Positions 1-6,095 of a DNA stretch of 26,167 nt are shown here, one piece after another. The notes beneath the pieces were generated by a model. It did not search any database. It had not been told where the DNA came from and saw nothing but the letters and a program-made list of their open reading frames with translations. Source of the stretch: a virus. Numbering within the stretch: the first letter of the stretch is position 1; each line of letters opens with the position of its first letter. The stretch is from positions 1 through 26,167 of the IMG/VR virus record IMGVR_UViG_3300033142_000474; one strand, written 5' to 3'. The translations under genes and the position numbers were made by a program.

Positions 1-62
1 TAGTCGTCATCGAGAATGATGGCGTCGAGATATTTAGTTGATATGTATTTTGTATTTATCAT
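1..62 (-). CDS. Partial leftward gene, 5' end only
   Basis: An ATG at 62 opens a frame of 20 codons (MINTKYISTKYLDAIILDDD) that runs off the left edge. It is preceded by an AT-rich leader (AATAATAACAA) like other starts in this window. Promoter-like motif copy 1 (70-101) ends eight bases upstream of the ATG, so a transcript from it would be almost leaderless. The product cannot be recognised from so few residues. Confidence 0.55.
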   Translation of the reverse strand, partial: MINTKYISTKYLDAIILDDD

Positions 63-69
63 TTGTTAT

Positions 70-101
70 TATTATCTTTACTTGTTCGTATTAACATTGT
101 A
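70..101 (-). promoter_or_regulatory. Promoter-like 32-bp motif, copy 1
   Basis: Read on the minus strand, it matches TACA(N3)T(N)A(N2)ACGA(N)CA(N6)GAT(N)ATA, shared with the copies at 890-921, 1006-1037 and 1173-1204. GATAATA could act as a -10 element, and the ACGA/TACA blocks as an upstream recognition region. It overlaps the 3' end of the 78-305 gene and lies just upstream of the ATG at 62. The promoter role is an inference. Confidence 0.6.
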
Positions 102-305
102 TAAATGAATAAGTAAGTCTTCAGTTCTATCTAAGTTGTCTAAGTAATATTGAGCTTCTTCCTCGCTTATTCTACCATTACTTATGTCTTCTTTTATCCA
201 AGTCATTTGATCTTGAACATTATCTATTGCTTCATTCCAATAAGCTTGTTCAGGTAGTTCATACGGTTGTAGTAGTTGGAGTACTGTTATTATTACTTTA
301 ATCAT
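78..305 (-). CDS. Small protein, 75 aa, unknown function
   Basis: I chose the ATG at 305; a TTG at 311 would add two residues. The ATG gives an 8-base overlap with the stop of the 30-aa gene upstream (ATGATTAA), a sign of translational coupling. The N-terminus is hydrophobic (MIKVIITVLQLLQPYELP), possibly a membrane or signal-type segment. The rest is acidic and probably helical (EEEAQYYLDNLDRTEDLL). It is the last gene of a leftward four-gene set (859 down to 78). No family is recognised. Its 3' end overlaps promoter-like motif copy 1, and a degenerate copy of its last codons appears near 906-935. Confidence 0.65.
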   Translation of the reverse strand: MIKVIITVLQLLQPYELPEQAYWNEAIDNVQDQMTWIKEDISNGRISEEEAQYYLDNLDRTEDLLIHLYNVNTNK

Positions 306-390
306 TGTCAAATATTTCTTTAATTGATGTTACTAATATTGTTATTGTTACTATCGCTGCGAAAGCAATTGGTGCTGCTAAAAAGATCAT
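298..390 (-). CDS. Tiny membrane protein, 30 aa
   Basis: The frame encodes a peptide starting MIFLAAPIAFAAIVTITI and ending SIKEIFDND: one hydrophobic segment of about 20 residues with a charged tail. It is too short for ordinary ORF calling. The start ATG at 390 overlaps the TGA of the upstream gene in an ATGA junction (387-390), and its TAA overlaps the next ATG (305). Coupling on both sides is the main reason to call it real. Its function is unknown; it is likely a single-pass inner-membrane microprotein. Confidence 0.5.
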   Translation of the reverse strand: MIFLAAPIAFAAIVTITILVTSIKEIFDND

Positions 391-548
391 AGTTTGTTTA
401 CTTTATATATTACTTCGTTCATAATTATTCCTAGTTCATCTTGCATGAAGTCATACATTGACTCACATATATATTCTTTGTCATTAGTTAAATATAATGG
501 TTCTTCTATCTCACCATAGTATATTTCGAATTCATAAGTATCATTCAT
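387..548 (-). CDS. Small acidic protein, 53 aa, unknown function
   Basis: The ATG at 548 (MNDTYEFEIYYGEIEEPLYL) is preferred because it follows an AT-rich leader (AAACAATAAATTAATAACT) like other starts here. A GTG at 593 would add 15 residues, but those codons contain a C(UUCG)G hairpin (571-584) more typical of untranslated RNA. The product is acidic and aromatic-rich, with no recognised family. Its stop overlaps the next ATG (ATGA). Confidence 0.6.
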   Translation of the reverse strand: MNDTYEFEIYYGEIEEPLYLTNDKEYICESMYDFMQDELGIIMNEVIYKVNKL

Positions 549-570
549 AGTTATTAATTTATTGTTTAAG

Positions 571-584
571 ACTACCGAAGTAGT
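571..584 (-). other. UUCG-tetraloop RNA hairpin upstream of small gene
   Basis: On the minus strand the sequence is ACTAC-TTCG-GTAGT, a perfect 5-bp stem closed by the extra-stable C(UUCG)G loop. No U-tract follows, so it is not a classic terminator. It lies between the 76-aa gene and the ATG at 548. It could be an mRNA stabiliser, a processing signal, or coding sequence if the GTG start at 593 is used. Confidence 0.4.
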
Positions 585-603
585 TTCGATCACTTAGATC
601 TCA

Positions 604-616
604 TCAGTTAAACTGA
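604..616. other. 13-bp palindrome, possible operator
   Basis: TCAGTT-A-AACTGA is a perfect dyad with a single central base, in the gap between two leftward genes just after the stop at 629. It has the shape of a small repressor site, but a palindrome this short can arise by chance in AT-rich DNA. Confidence 0.25.
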
Positions 617-628
617 GTAATTAGTTTA

Positions 629-859
629 CTAAGATATTGTACTTAGTTCTCTGCAAAACTTTGGTACAGTATTGCTATTTGTATATGACTTGTATTCTTG
701 AAAACACTTCATTGATTCAAACTTTTCTTGATATGTTGAGTACACTTCATCGTGATCATAAGTGAAAGTCACATTTTTCTTGTTAGTAAAAGTTATTACT
801 TTGTTTTCGCCGATTAAAGATTTTCTTATCACAAATCTTTTTGTAGTTAAATTATTCAT
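629..859 (-). CDS. Small basic protein, 76 aa, unknown function
   Basis: This is the first gene of the leftward set. It starts at the ATG at 859 after an AT-rich leader, with promoter-like motif copy 2 ending 31 bases upstream. The product is soluble, with Lys/Thr/Phe-rich alternating residues (KRFVIRKSLIGENKVITFTN), suggesting a small beta-rich fold followed by a helical tail. It ends with TAG, a stop used only twice in this window. No family is recognised. Its position in a run of tiny leftward genes suggests an early or accessory phage protein, by analogy only. Confidence 0.65.
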   Translation of the reverse strand: MNNLTTKRFVIRKSLIGENKVITFTNKKNVTFTYDHDEVYSTYQEKFESMKCFQEYKSYTNSNTVPKFCRELSTIS

Positions 860-889
860 AGTTTATATTTGTTATTTAGTTTATATTTA

Positions 890-921
890 TATTATCTTTA
901 CTTGTTCGTTATTAGTTTGTA
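890..921 (-). promoter_or_regulatory. Promoter-like 32-bp motif, copy 2
   Basis: It has the same invariant positions as copy 1, including the whole 19-bp ACGAACAAGTAAAGATAAT core. It lies 31 bases upstream of the ATG at 859, a normal promoter-to-start distance. It is the best placed of the four copies as a promoter, probably for the leftward gene set 859-78. Confidence 0.65.
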
Positions 922-980
922 AAGGTGATTGTTTGTTTATTAGTTTAATTTTAGTTAGTAGTACAACACTTGATTTCTCA

Positions 981-998
981 ATAACTTACATAAGTTAT
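981..998. other. 7-bp perfect hairpin in the leader region
   Basis: ATAACTT-ACAT-AAGTTAT is a perfect 7-bp stem with a 4-base loop. It lies directly downstream of promoter-like motif copy 3 on the minus strand, so it would form at the 5' end of a transcript from that copy. No ORF lies between copy 3 and copy 2. It may be a leader element or a small untranslated RNA. Confidence 0.3.
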
Positions 999-1005
999 AT
1001 ATTAT

Positions 1006-1037
1006 TATAATCATATAGTGTTCGTAGTTACTATGTA
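1006..1037 (-). promoter_or_regulatory. Promoter-like 32-bp motif, copy 3
   Basis: It matches the shared motif with GATTATA in place of GATAATA. It begins immediately after the stop of the 31-aa ORF (1038-1133). No gene lies between it and copy 2, so it could be a tandem promoter for the 859-78 set. Confidence 0.55.
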
Positions 1038-1133
1038 TTACTTAATTACTAGTAACATAATGAAGTAAGAAATAAAGATTACTTGCATTGAAATTGAAAT
1101 TGAATTTGATTTGATAAAGTTTAAAGTTTTCAT
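1038..1133 (-). CDS. Tiny putative membrane protein, 31 aa
   Basis: The peptide begins MKTLNFIKSNSISISMQVIF and ends with a hydrophobic run, ISYFIMLLVIK. It would be a single-pass microprotein with a basic N-terminus. The ATG at 1133 follows a long AT-rich leader (AATTAAATAAAATAAATTCT) 40 bases downstream of promoter-like motif copy 4. Its stop abuts copy 3. The flanking motifs are the main support, since 31 codons alone prove little. Confidence 0.4.
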   Translation of the reverse strand: MKTLNFIKSNSISISMQVIFISYFIMLLVIK

Positions 1134-1172
1134 AGAATTTATTTTATTTAATTATTAATTTATTTACATATA

Positions 1173-1204
1173 TATTATCATGTGATGGTCGTAGTTAGTT
1201 TGTA
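1173..1204 (-). promoter_or_regulatory. Promoter-like 32-bp motif, copy 4
   Basis: It carries the same invariant blocks (TACA, ACGA, CA, GATAATA) at identical spacing, with a divergent spacer (TCACAT). It is the most upstream copy, 40 bases before the ATG of the 31-aa ORF. Confidence 0.55.
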
Positions 1205-1340
1205 TCGTAATAGATATAAATATATACACACAATATTATATCGTAAAAAATCATATATATATAATAAAATTATAAATAAACAAGGGGGCCCGCAATTATA
1301 TATTTCATTTTCGTTTTATGACGCAATTTAATTTTGGGGT

Positions 1341-1357
1341 GGGCTACGCTATAGCCC
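1341..1357. other. GC-rich hairpin GGGCTA/TAGCCC
   Basis: A perfect 6-bp stem (GGGCTA-CGCTA-TAGCCC) is flanked by GGGG (1336-1339) and CCGGG (1358-1362). It is anomalously GC-rich for this genome. No immediate T-tract follows on either strand, so it is not a standard terminator. Confidence 0.45.
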
Positions 1358-1385
1358 CGGGTATCTAATATTATTTTAATTATAC

Positions 1386-1432
1386 TGTGACATTAGCCTG
1401 TAAGGTATACCTAGTAGTAGGCTTGTGTCACA
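1386..1432. other. Long imperfect stem-loop with inner palindrome
   Basis: TGTGACA (1386-1392) pairs with TGTCACA (1426-1432), and AGCCT (1395-1399) with AGGCT (1419-1423), separated by a symmetric 2x2 internal loop. The apical loop contains the perfect palindrome AGGTATACCT (1403-1412). It is either a leader RNA structure for the rightward operon or a protein-binding dyad. It matches no tRNA or riboswitch I recognise. Confidence 0.5.
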
Positions 1433-1478
1433 CTATGCACTTGTAAATATTTTACTTTACCTGTAATATACTAAATTA

Positions 1479-1507
1479 ACCGCGAGACCCAAGCGGTACG
1501 AAAGTAG
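1479..1507 (+). other. Small leader hairpins before the late array
   Basis: ACCGC (1479-1483) pairs with GCGGT (1493-1497) around a 9-base loop. An overlapping 3-bp TAC-GAAA-GTA hairpin with a GNRA-type loop follows (1497-1506). Both are about 40-70 bases upstream of the ATG at 1548 and would lie in its 5' leader if transcription starts further upstream. Confidence 0.3.
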
Positions 1508-1547
1508 AATTGGATTATAGTTATAACTAAACAAACAAATAGAAAAT

Positions 1548-2315
1548 ATGGGATTATTAAAAAAGCTCAAAGCTAAAAGGTCTGCAAAGAAAGCAGAGCG
1601 TAAAGGCAACAGAGCTAAAATGAAAGCCTTTAGAGGCGAGAAGCGAGCTGCTAGAAAAGCAAAGCGAGCTGGTAAAAAACAAGCTAAGGCAGACATGCTT
1701 TCAGGAAAGATCACTCGTAAAGAGATGAGAGCAAAAAAGAAAGATGCTAGAAAAGGTTTTAAATCTGCTAAGAAAGACTCGAAAGCAAAGAACGACGTTA
1801 AAGCAATCAGAAAAGGTAGAGCTAAGAAAGTAGCAAGAGCTGCAGCGGCTGTAGCAACTGGTGGTAAGTCTGAAATTGCAAGAGGTGCTGCTAAAGGTTT
1901 AAAGAAGGTAGCTAAGAAAGTTAAAGAGAAAAAGCCTCTTAAGACTGCTGCTAAAAAAGTAGGTGGTAAATTAGATAAAGCTAAATCAACAGCTAAAGCA
2001 GTTGGTAGTGCTATAAAAACTAAAAAGGATACTACTAAAAGAAAAATGAAAGCTGCTGCAAAAGCGTTTTCTACTGCTAGCTATGGACAACCACACATGT
2101 CTAGAGAATTAACAGACAGAGGACCAATGGATCAGTTCAACAATCAAGGTGGAACTAAAGCTATGTCACCTGCACCAGGTATGTATGGTAAAGGATCTAA
2201 GATTTCTTATGGTAACTACAATGCACCTAAAATGAATTCTTATTCTAAACATGGAGGTAAAGCTGCTCCATCAATGCACAAGATGCCTAGCTTTATTAAA
2301 GGCAAGAAAAAATAA
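1548..2315 (+). CDS. Lys/Ala-rich histone H1-like basic protein, 255 aa
   Basis: This is the first gene of the rightward array; its ATG follows the leader AACAAACAAATAGAAAAT. Residues 1-175 are built almost entirely of Lys, Arg and Ala (KKLKAKRSAKKAERKGNRAK), with very few acidic residues. They resemble the Lys/Ala tails of histone H1 or bacterial nucleoid proteins. From about 175 the sequence changes to a Gly/Met/Tyr/Pro-rich low-complexity tail (PAPGMYGKGSKISYGNY) with a basic end. No enzymatic motif is visible. A role in binding DNA or RNA, perhaps in condensing or being packaged with the genome, is inferred from composition only. Similar basic proteins occur downstream at 5484, 6528, 9719 and 9862. 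Confidence 0.75.
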   Translation: MGLLKKLKAKRSAKKAERKGNRAKMKAFRGEKRAARKAKRAGKKQAKADMLSGKITRKEMRAKKKDARKGFKSAKKDSKAKNDVKAIRKGRAKKVARAAAAVATGGKSEIARGAAKGLKKVAKKVKEKKPLKTAAKKVGGKLDKAKSTAKAVGSAIKTKKDTTKRKMKAAAKAFSTASYGQPHMSRELTDRGPMDQFNNQGGTKAMSPAPGMYGKGSKISYGNYNAPKMNSYSKHGGKAAPSMHKMPSFIKGKKK

Positions 2316-2321
2316 AAGACA

Positions 2322-3296
2322 ATGGCAATAATATATACTTACCCTCAAAAGGCAAGTGTGGACGCTAATGATACTTTTTTAATGACTGATAGCAGTGACA
2401 ATCAAACAAAGACTGTTACTGCTTCAGCCATTGCTGCTTACATCGATGATGAAGTAGACTTACAAGAAGTATTAACAAAAGGAAACACAGCCACACAAGA
2501 TATAAATCTAACCGGTAACTACAATGGTACTGGTAACATAACAGCTTCTGGAACTTTTTCATTAGGTGGTAATGCTACATTAACTGGAGCCGGTACACAG
2601 TTTATAACTAAAACTACAGGTGAGTTAAACATATTAGCTTCTGCCGGAGTCTTAGGATTGAGAGCTAGTGGAGCCTCTAATAAGCTTAAATTACAAAGTG
2701 ACTTTGATATTGATGTAGATGCACCAAGTGGAAAATTCAATGTAGACACATTGGAGAGTAACTTAAATTCTAATAGTACAAAGATAACAGGAGATGACGT
2801 AGTGTTAGGTAGTAGTACAGCAACTGGTACAGTTAGAATAACAGGAGGTTCAGGTAGCAGTGGTTACTTCCCAAACTCAATTACTGATGAGTTTGCGTTT
2901 AATGGTGCTACTAGATTTAATCAAGTAATAAAAGATTCAAATGGATCAACTGGTGGAGCTGGTCAAGCTTTGCTAGCTGTGTCAGGTGGTAAAACAGAGT
3001 GGACAACTTTAAGTTCACAAACCTTAGCACAGAACCAAATACTAATAGGTAACGCATCTAACGTTCCTACGGCAAGTGGATTAATTACTGCTAATGCAAC
3101 AACAGATGATATTACAATAGGAGTTGCTGCTTCAGATGTAACTGTATTCGGTAGTTTAGCTATACCCGCAAATGGTGGAACTAAAACAATGGCTTCTCCT
3201 GGTCAACCTGGAGAATTAGCTTTTAACAATAATCGTTTATATATCTGCACAAGTACTAACTCATGGAAACAAATTGTATTAGATCCAGTTCCTTAA
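2322..3296 (+). CDS. Fibre-like virion protein, 324 aa
   Basis: The N-terminus (IYTYPQKASVDANDTFLMTD) followed by an LQEVLTKGNTATQDINL segment (about 48-64) is a layout I associate with fibre or surface proteins of marine phages. The rest is Gly/Ser/Thr/Asn-rich with alternating hydrophobic residues and short beta-type repeats (SGTFSLGGNATLTGAGTQ), as in beta-helical fibres. The C-terminal part (GQPGELAFNNNRLYICTS) resembles the end module of many tail or head fibres. There is no membrane segment or catalytic motif. It starts six bases after the preceding stop. The exact virion location cannot be told. Confidence 0.65.
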   Translation: MAIIYTYPQKASVDANDTFLMTDSSDNQTKTVTASAIAAYIDDEVDLQEVLTKGNTATQDINLTGNYNGTGNITASGTFSLGGNATLTGAGTQFITKTTGELNILASAGVLGLRASGASNKLKLQSDFDIDVDAPSGKFNVDTLESNLNSNSTKITGDDVVLGSSTATGTVRITGGSGSSGYFPNSITDEFAFNGATRFNQVIKDSNGSTGGAGQALLAVSGGKTEWTTLSSQTLAQNQILIGNASNVPTASGLITANATTDDITIGVAASDVTVFGSLAIPANGGTKTMASPGQPGELAFNNNRLYICTSTNSWKQIVLDPVP

Positions 3297-3304
3297 ATAA
3301 CCGA

Positions 3305-3327
3305 ACTATCAAGTGATAGTATAAATA
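3305..3327 (+). promoter_or_regulatory. Perfect hairpin followed by TATAAATA
   Basis: ACTATC-AAGT-GATAGT (3305-3320) forms a 6-bp stem in the 57-base gap between the fibre-like gene and the 97-aa gene. TATAAATA (3320-3327) follows directly and resembles a T4-type late promoter box. The octamer is expected by chance in AT-rich DNA, so a weak terminator, a processing site and no function are all open. Confidence 0.3.
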
Positions 3328-3353
3328 ACCAACGTTTAACATAAAACCAAACA

Positions 3354-3647
3354 ATGACGTTTTTATACACCCGCACTGGAACGTGGACTAGTGCACCACA
3401 ACCAAATGAAGATACCATTAAGTTATGGAAACATGTTACTAAGAAAAGTAACTGGAGAATAGTACAACTACCTAATGGATATTTACAAACCGAATATAAA
3501 GACATCGAAGATCCTGAATCATGGATAGATGTTACCAGAAGAGAAACAATAGCTGGAGCTGAACAAGCAATAGATGCATCGATAGAACATTATGCAAAAA
3601 AGTTAGAGTTTCTTGAAGGACCGAAAGTAATAAAAACCTTCGATTAA
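3354..3647 (+). CDS. Conserved-looking small protein, 97 aa, unknown function
   Basis: The ATG at 3354 follows the leader ACATAAAACCAAACA. The protein is soluble with several Trp residues: a TGTWTSAPQPNEDTIKLWKH segment near the N-terminus, then SNWRIVQLPNGYLQTEYKD, then a helical ETIAGAEQAIDASIEHYAKK tail. From memory, similar proteins occur in marine phages without assigned function. It sits immediately upstream of the phage chaperonin genes, which suggests late expression. No membrane or catalytic motif is seen. Confidence 0.65.
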   Translation: MTFLYTRTGTWTSAPQPNEDTIKLWKHVTKKSNWRIVQLPNGYLQTEYKDIEDPESWIDVTRRETIAGAEQAIDASIEHYAKKLEFLEGPKVIKTFD

Positions 3648-3679
3648 TATTCAACACAAATCAAATTTAATTAAATAAA

Positions 3680-5230
3680 ATGGAAGAAGTAAAGTTAGTA
3701 AAACAACTGGCCTTTGGTGAAACTGCTAAAGGCCAGATACTAGCTGGCGTAGATAAACTAACTAATGCAGTTGGATCTACATTAGGTGCCAGTGGTAAAT
3801 GTGTTATACTTGAAGACCAAAATGGTAAACCACAAGTAACAAAAGATGGAGTAACAGTAGCTAATTCAATTACGCTAATGAATCCATTAGAAAATATTGG
3901 AGCAACGCTTATTAAGCAAGCAGCTCAAAGAACTGTTAAAGATGCTGGAGACGGTACAACTACCGCGACTATATTAGCACAAGCTATATTAAACGAACAT
4001 GAAAAACATAGTGAGTTAGATAGTTTGAGAAATATAAAATCAGGTATAAGTAGTGCAGTAGACAATGTCGTAACTTATCTTAATAAAAAAAGTAAAAAAG
4101 TAAAAGGTAAGAAGATAGATCAAGTAGCAACTATATCAGCTAACAATGATAAAGTTATTGGCAAAGTAATAGCTAACGCTTTTAAAATGGTGGACAATGA
4201 TGGTGTTGTTATAATGGAGGTTAATGAAAAGCCTGAAACCGAAGTAGAGTTAATAGAAGGAGTACAGTATAACCAACCATTAACTAGTCCTCACTTTATC
4301 ACTAACAAAGAAAAAGGCACATCAGAACTAGATAGTCCATATGTATTAATAATAGATTCTGTAGTAGATAATGTTAGAAAAATACAAAACGTTTTAGAAT
4401 ACATTATTAAAACTAATAAGAGTTTATTAATCATAGCAGATGTAGATCCACAAGTTGGTAATGCATTAGCGATGAATAAAGTTAAGGGCAACATAAAGAT
4501 AAACATTGTCAATGCTCCTGTATATGGTATTAACAGAAAAGAAACATTAAGTGACTTATGCGACATAACAGGTGCTACTTTAATAGATGAAGACTTAGGA
4601 GATGACATGGATATAGTATCTGTTGATTTATTAGGTAAATGCTCTAAATCTATAACCGGTTCAGAAGATACGTTAATACAAGTTGACTTATCTAACAATG
4701 ACATAGTAAAAGATAAGATTAAAAACCTAGAGGATCTAGTTAAGAAAACTAGAAATCCAAACTCTAAGATTAGGTACGAAAAAAGATTAGCAATGTTAAA
4801 AGCTAAAATGGCTGTTGTTAAAGTTGGAGCTAATTCTGAAGTAGAACTTAAAGAAAAGAAAGATAGAGTTGAAGATGCTATATGTGCTACAAAAGCCGCG
4901 ATTAAAGAAGGTATAGTACCAGGAGGAGGTATTGCATTATTAAATGCATCTCAACAATTAACTCCTAAAAATGTAGGAGAAGAAATATTGTATTGTGCTA
5001 TAAGAAAACCTTATGAAACTATATTGCATAACGCAGGTATAGATCATAGTAAAGTTTCAATTAGAGAAGAAGGCATAGGATTAAACGTGGTTACAGGAGA
5101 TGCGGTAAATATGGTAAAAGCCGGAATTATAGATCCATTGCTTGTTACTAAAAGTGCTTTACAAAACGCGGCTTCAGTGGCAACAACTATAATATCTACC
5201 GATTGTGTAATCAATAACATTAGAGCATGA
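3680..5230 (+). CDS. groEL: Phage-encoded chaperonin GroEL (Hsp60)
   Basis: A 516-residue group I chaperonin subunit. Family hallmarks are intact: TKDGVTVA (D56, equivalent to E. coli D52), the ATP-binding DAGDGTTTAT loop (88-97, with D91 equivalent to D87), an apical domain around SLLIIADVDPQVGNALAMNK, and the equatorial VKVGANSEVELKEKK plus RVEDAI segment. D399 there matches the hydrolysis Asp398 of E. coli, and GIVPGGGIAL follows. It is about 30 residues shorter than E. coli GroEL and lacks the Gly-Gly-Met tail. Known GroELs form tetradecameric rings that refold proteins with GroES and ATP. Here it presumably folds capsid or fibre proteins or replaces the host ring. The ATG follows AATTTAATTAAATAAA; its stop overlaps groES as ATGA. 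Confidence 0.96.
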   Translation: MEEVKLVKQLAFGETAKGQILAGVDKLTNAVGSTLGASGKCVILEDQNGKPQVTKDGVTVANSITLMNPLENIGATLIKQAAQRTVKDAGDGTTTATILAQAILNEHEKHSELDSLRNIKSGISSAVDNVVTYLNKKSKKVKGKKIDQVATISANNDKVIGKVIANAFKMVDNDGVVIMEVNEKPETEVELIEGVQYNQPLTSPHFITNKEKGTSELDSPYVLIIDSVVDNVRKIQNVLEYIIKTNKSLLIIADVDPQVGNALAMNKVKGNIKINIVNAPVYGINRKETLSDLCDITGATLIDEDLGDDMDIVSVDLLGKCSKSITGSEDTLIQVDLSNNDIVKDKIKNLEDLVKKTRNPNSKIRYEKRLAMLKAKMAVVKVGANSEVELKEKKDRVEDAICATKAAIKEGIVPGGGIALLNASQQLTPKNVGEEILYCAIRKPYETILHNAGIDHSKVSIREEGIGLNVVTGDAVNMVKAGIIDPLLVTKSALQNAASVATTIISTDCVINNIRA

Positions 5231-5487
5231 AAGCAATAGGTAAGTATATAGTAATAGATCCAATCAGTGAACCTACAACAAAAACAAAAGGTGGTTTAAT
5301 ATTAGCTGATTCGCAAAGAGAAGATATAAGATACAGACGTGCTGAGGTTGTAAAACCCGGCACAGATGTTAGTGTAATTAAAAAAGGTGACAAGATATAT
5401 TATGATAAAGCTTCTGGCTTTAACATAGAGATAGACAAAGAAAGTTACAAGATAATAAAAGAAACAGATATAGTTATAGTATTATGA
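5227..5487 (+). CDS. groES: Co-chaperonin GroES
   Basis: An 86-residue protein with the GroES plan. It has a first strand, AIGKYIVIDPI, and a mobile loop rich in Thr/Lys/Gly (KTKGGLILAD, about 19-28) that ends in the hydrophobic triplet contacting GroEL. AEVVKPGTDV then KKGDKIYYDKASG (52-64) matches the VGDxVxF element, and the end, YKIIKETDIVIVL, resembles the DILAIV strand. It is slightly shorter than the usual 95-97 residues. It overlaps groEL by four bases (ATGA) and the next gene likewise, so the pair is translationally coupled. It would cap the phage or host GroEL ring, as phage T4 gp31 does. Confidence 0.9.
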   Translation: MKAIGKYIVIDPISEPTTKTKGGLILADSQREDIRYRRAEVVKPGTDVSVIKKGDKIYYDKASGFNIEIDKESYKIIKETDIVIVL

Positions 5488-6095
5488 GTTTATTAAAGAG
5501 TCGTAAGATAGTAAAATTTGAACAACCCGCAGGATTTGGCATAATGTCCAGCTTATTCGATCTTGAAGCAAAGAAGAATGAGATGGCGGAGAAATTAAAA
5601 GATGCTATGAAATCTCCTGTTGATGACGTTCCACCTAAGGTGGGTAGTTCATTTAGAAACGACTCTAGAAAAAATTGGTTAGCAAGATCTAAGGAAGAAG
5701 GCGAAGAAATGAAAGCTAAGAAAGAGGAGGAAGAAGCAGCTAAGAAAGCAGAAGAAGAAGCTATAAAAGCTGAAAACGAAAGAGAAGCTTTAAGTCAAGG
5801 TGCTAATATAGCAGACGCTGAAAGAGGAGGTAAAGCTAGAAGAGCAGCTAAGCGTGACGCTAAAGATGCGGCTAAAGAAGAAAAAGCAGCAATGAAAGCT
5901 CAATGTGTAGGTCTTAAAGGAAGTGCTAAAAGACAATGTAACAAAGCTGCTAAACAAAACTTCAGAGGAGATAAGAAAAAGATACGTCAAGCAAATAGAG
6001 CTAAGAAGAAAGAAAACTTTGGAAAAACTAAAGTTGGTAAATTCTTAGGTGTTGGCAAGTGTACAAAAAGAAAAAAGAGAAAAGGTAAGTGTTAA
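5484..6095 (+). CDS. Basic helical protein, 203 aa, unknown function
   Basis: It starts in an ATGA overlap with groES. Residues 1-65 form a mixed N-terminal region (MSLLKSRKIVKFEQPAGFGI). Residues 65-110 are a long charged helix of Glu/Lys/Ala (KKEEEEAAKKAEEEAIKAEN), probably coiled coil. The C-terminal half is strongly basic, with Cys residues in CVGLKGSAKRQC and in the final KCTKRKKRKGKC. The Cys pairs could bind metal or form disulfides, but no zinc-finger spacing is convincing. Coupling to the chaperonin genes suggests late expression; it may be a chaperonin client or a nucleic-acid-binding virion protein. That is inference. Confidence 0.7.
   Translation: MSLLKSRKIVKFEQPAGFGIMSSLFDLEAKKNEMAEKLKDAMKSPVDDVPPKVGSSFRNDSRKNWLARSKEEGEEMKAKKEEEEAAKKAEEEAIKAENEREALSQGANIADAERGGKARRAAKRDAKDAAKEEKAAMKAQCVGLKGSAKRQCNKAAKQNFRGDKKKIRQANRAKKKENFGKTKVGKFLGVGKCTKRKKRKGKC

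Larger units (their letters stand above)
1134..1547. other. Divergent non-coding region with GC-rich islands
   Basis: About 410 bases without a convincing gene separate the leftward genes from the rightward late array. The left half is extremely AT-rich. The right half holds GC-rich islands that stand out: GGGGGCCCGC (1284-1293), a GC-rich hairpin (1341-1357), a long imperfect stem (1386-1432) and a 5-bp stem (1479-1497). It should contain the promoter of the rightward array. An origin, packaging site or structured leader RNA is possible but not shown by the sequence. Confidence 0.6.

Noticed and set aside
762-1010. Rightward 82-codon hydrophobic ORF
   Set aside because: It overlaps the leftward 76-aa gene and the promoter-like motif copy 2, and has the composition of random AT-rich sequence.
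1088-1116. Tandem TTGAAA-type hexamers looking like origin iterons
   Set aside because: On the minus strand they are the Ser/Ile/Asn codons of the 31-aa ORF at 1038-1133, and only about five degenerate units exist.
1318-1368. 16-codon rightward ORF through the GC-rich island
   Set aside because: It is too short, with no coupling, and its sequence is explained by the hairpin at 1341-1357.
1386-1432. tRNA or known riboswitch in the leader region
   Set aside because: No TψC-loop sequence or cloverleaf is present and no riboswitch core is recognised.
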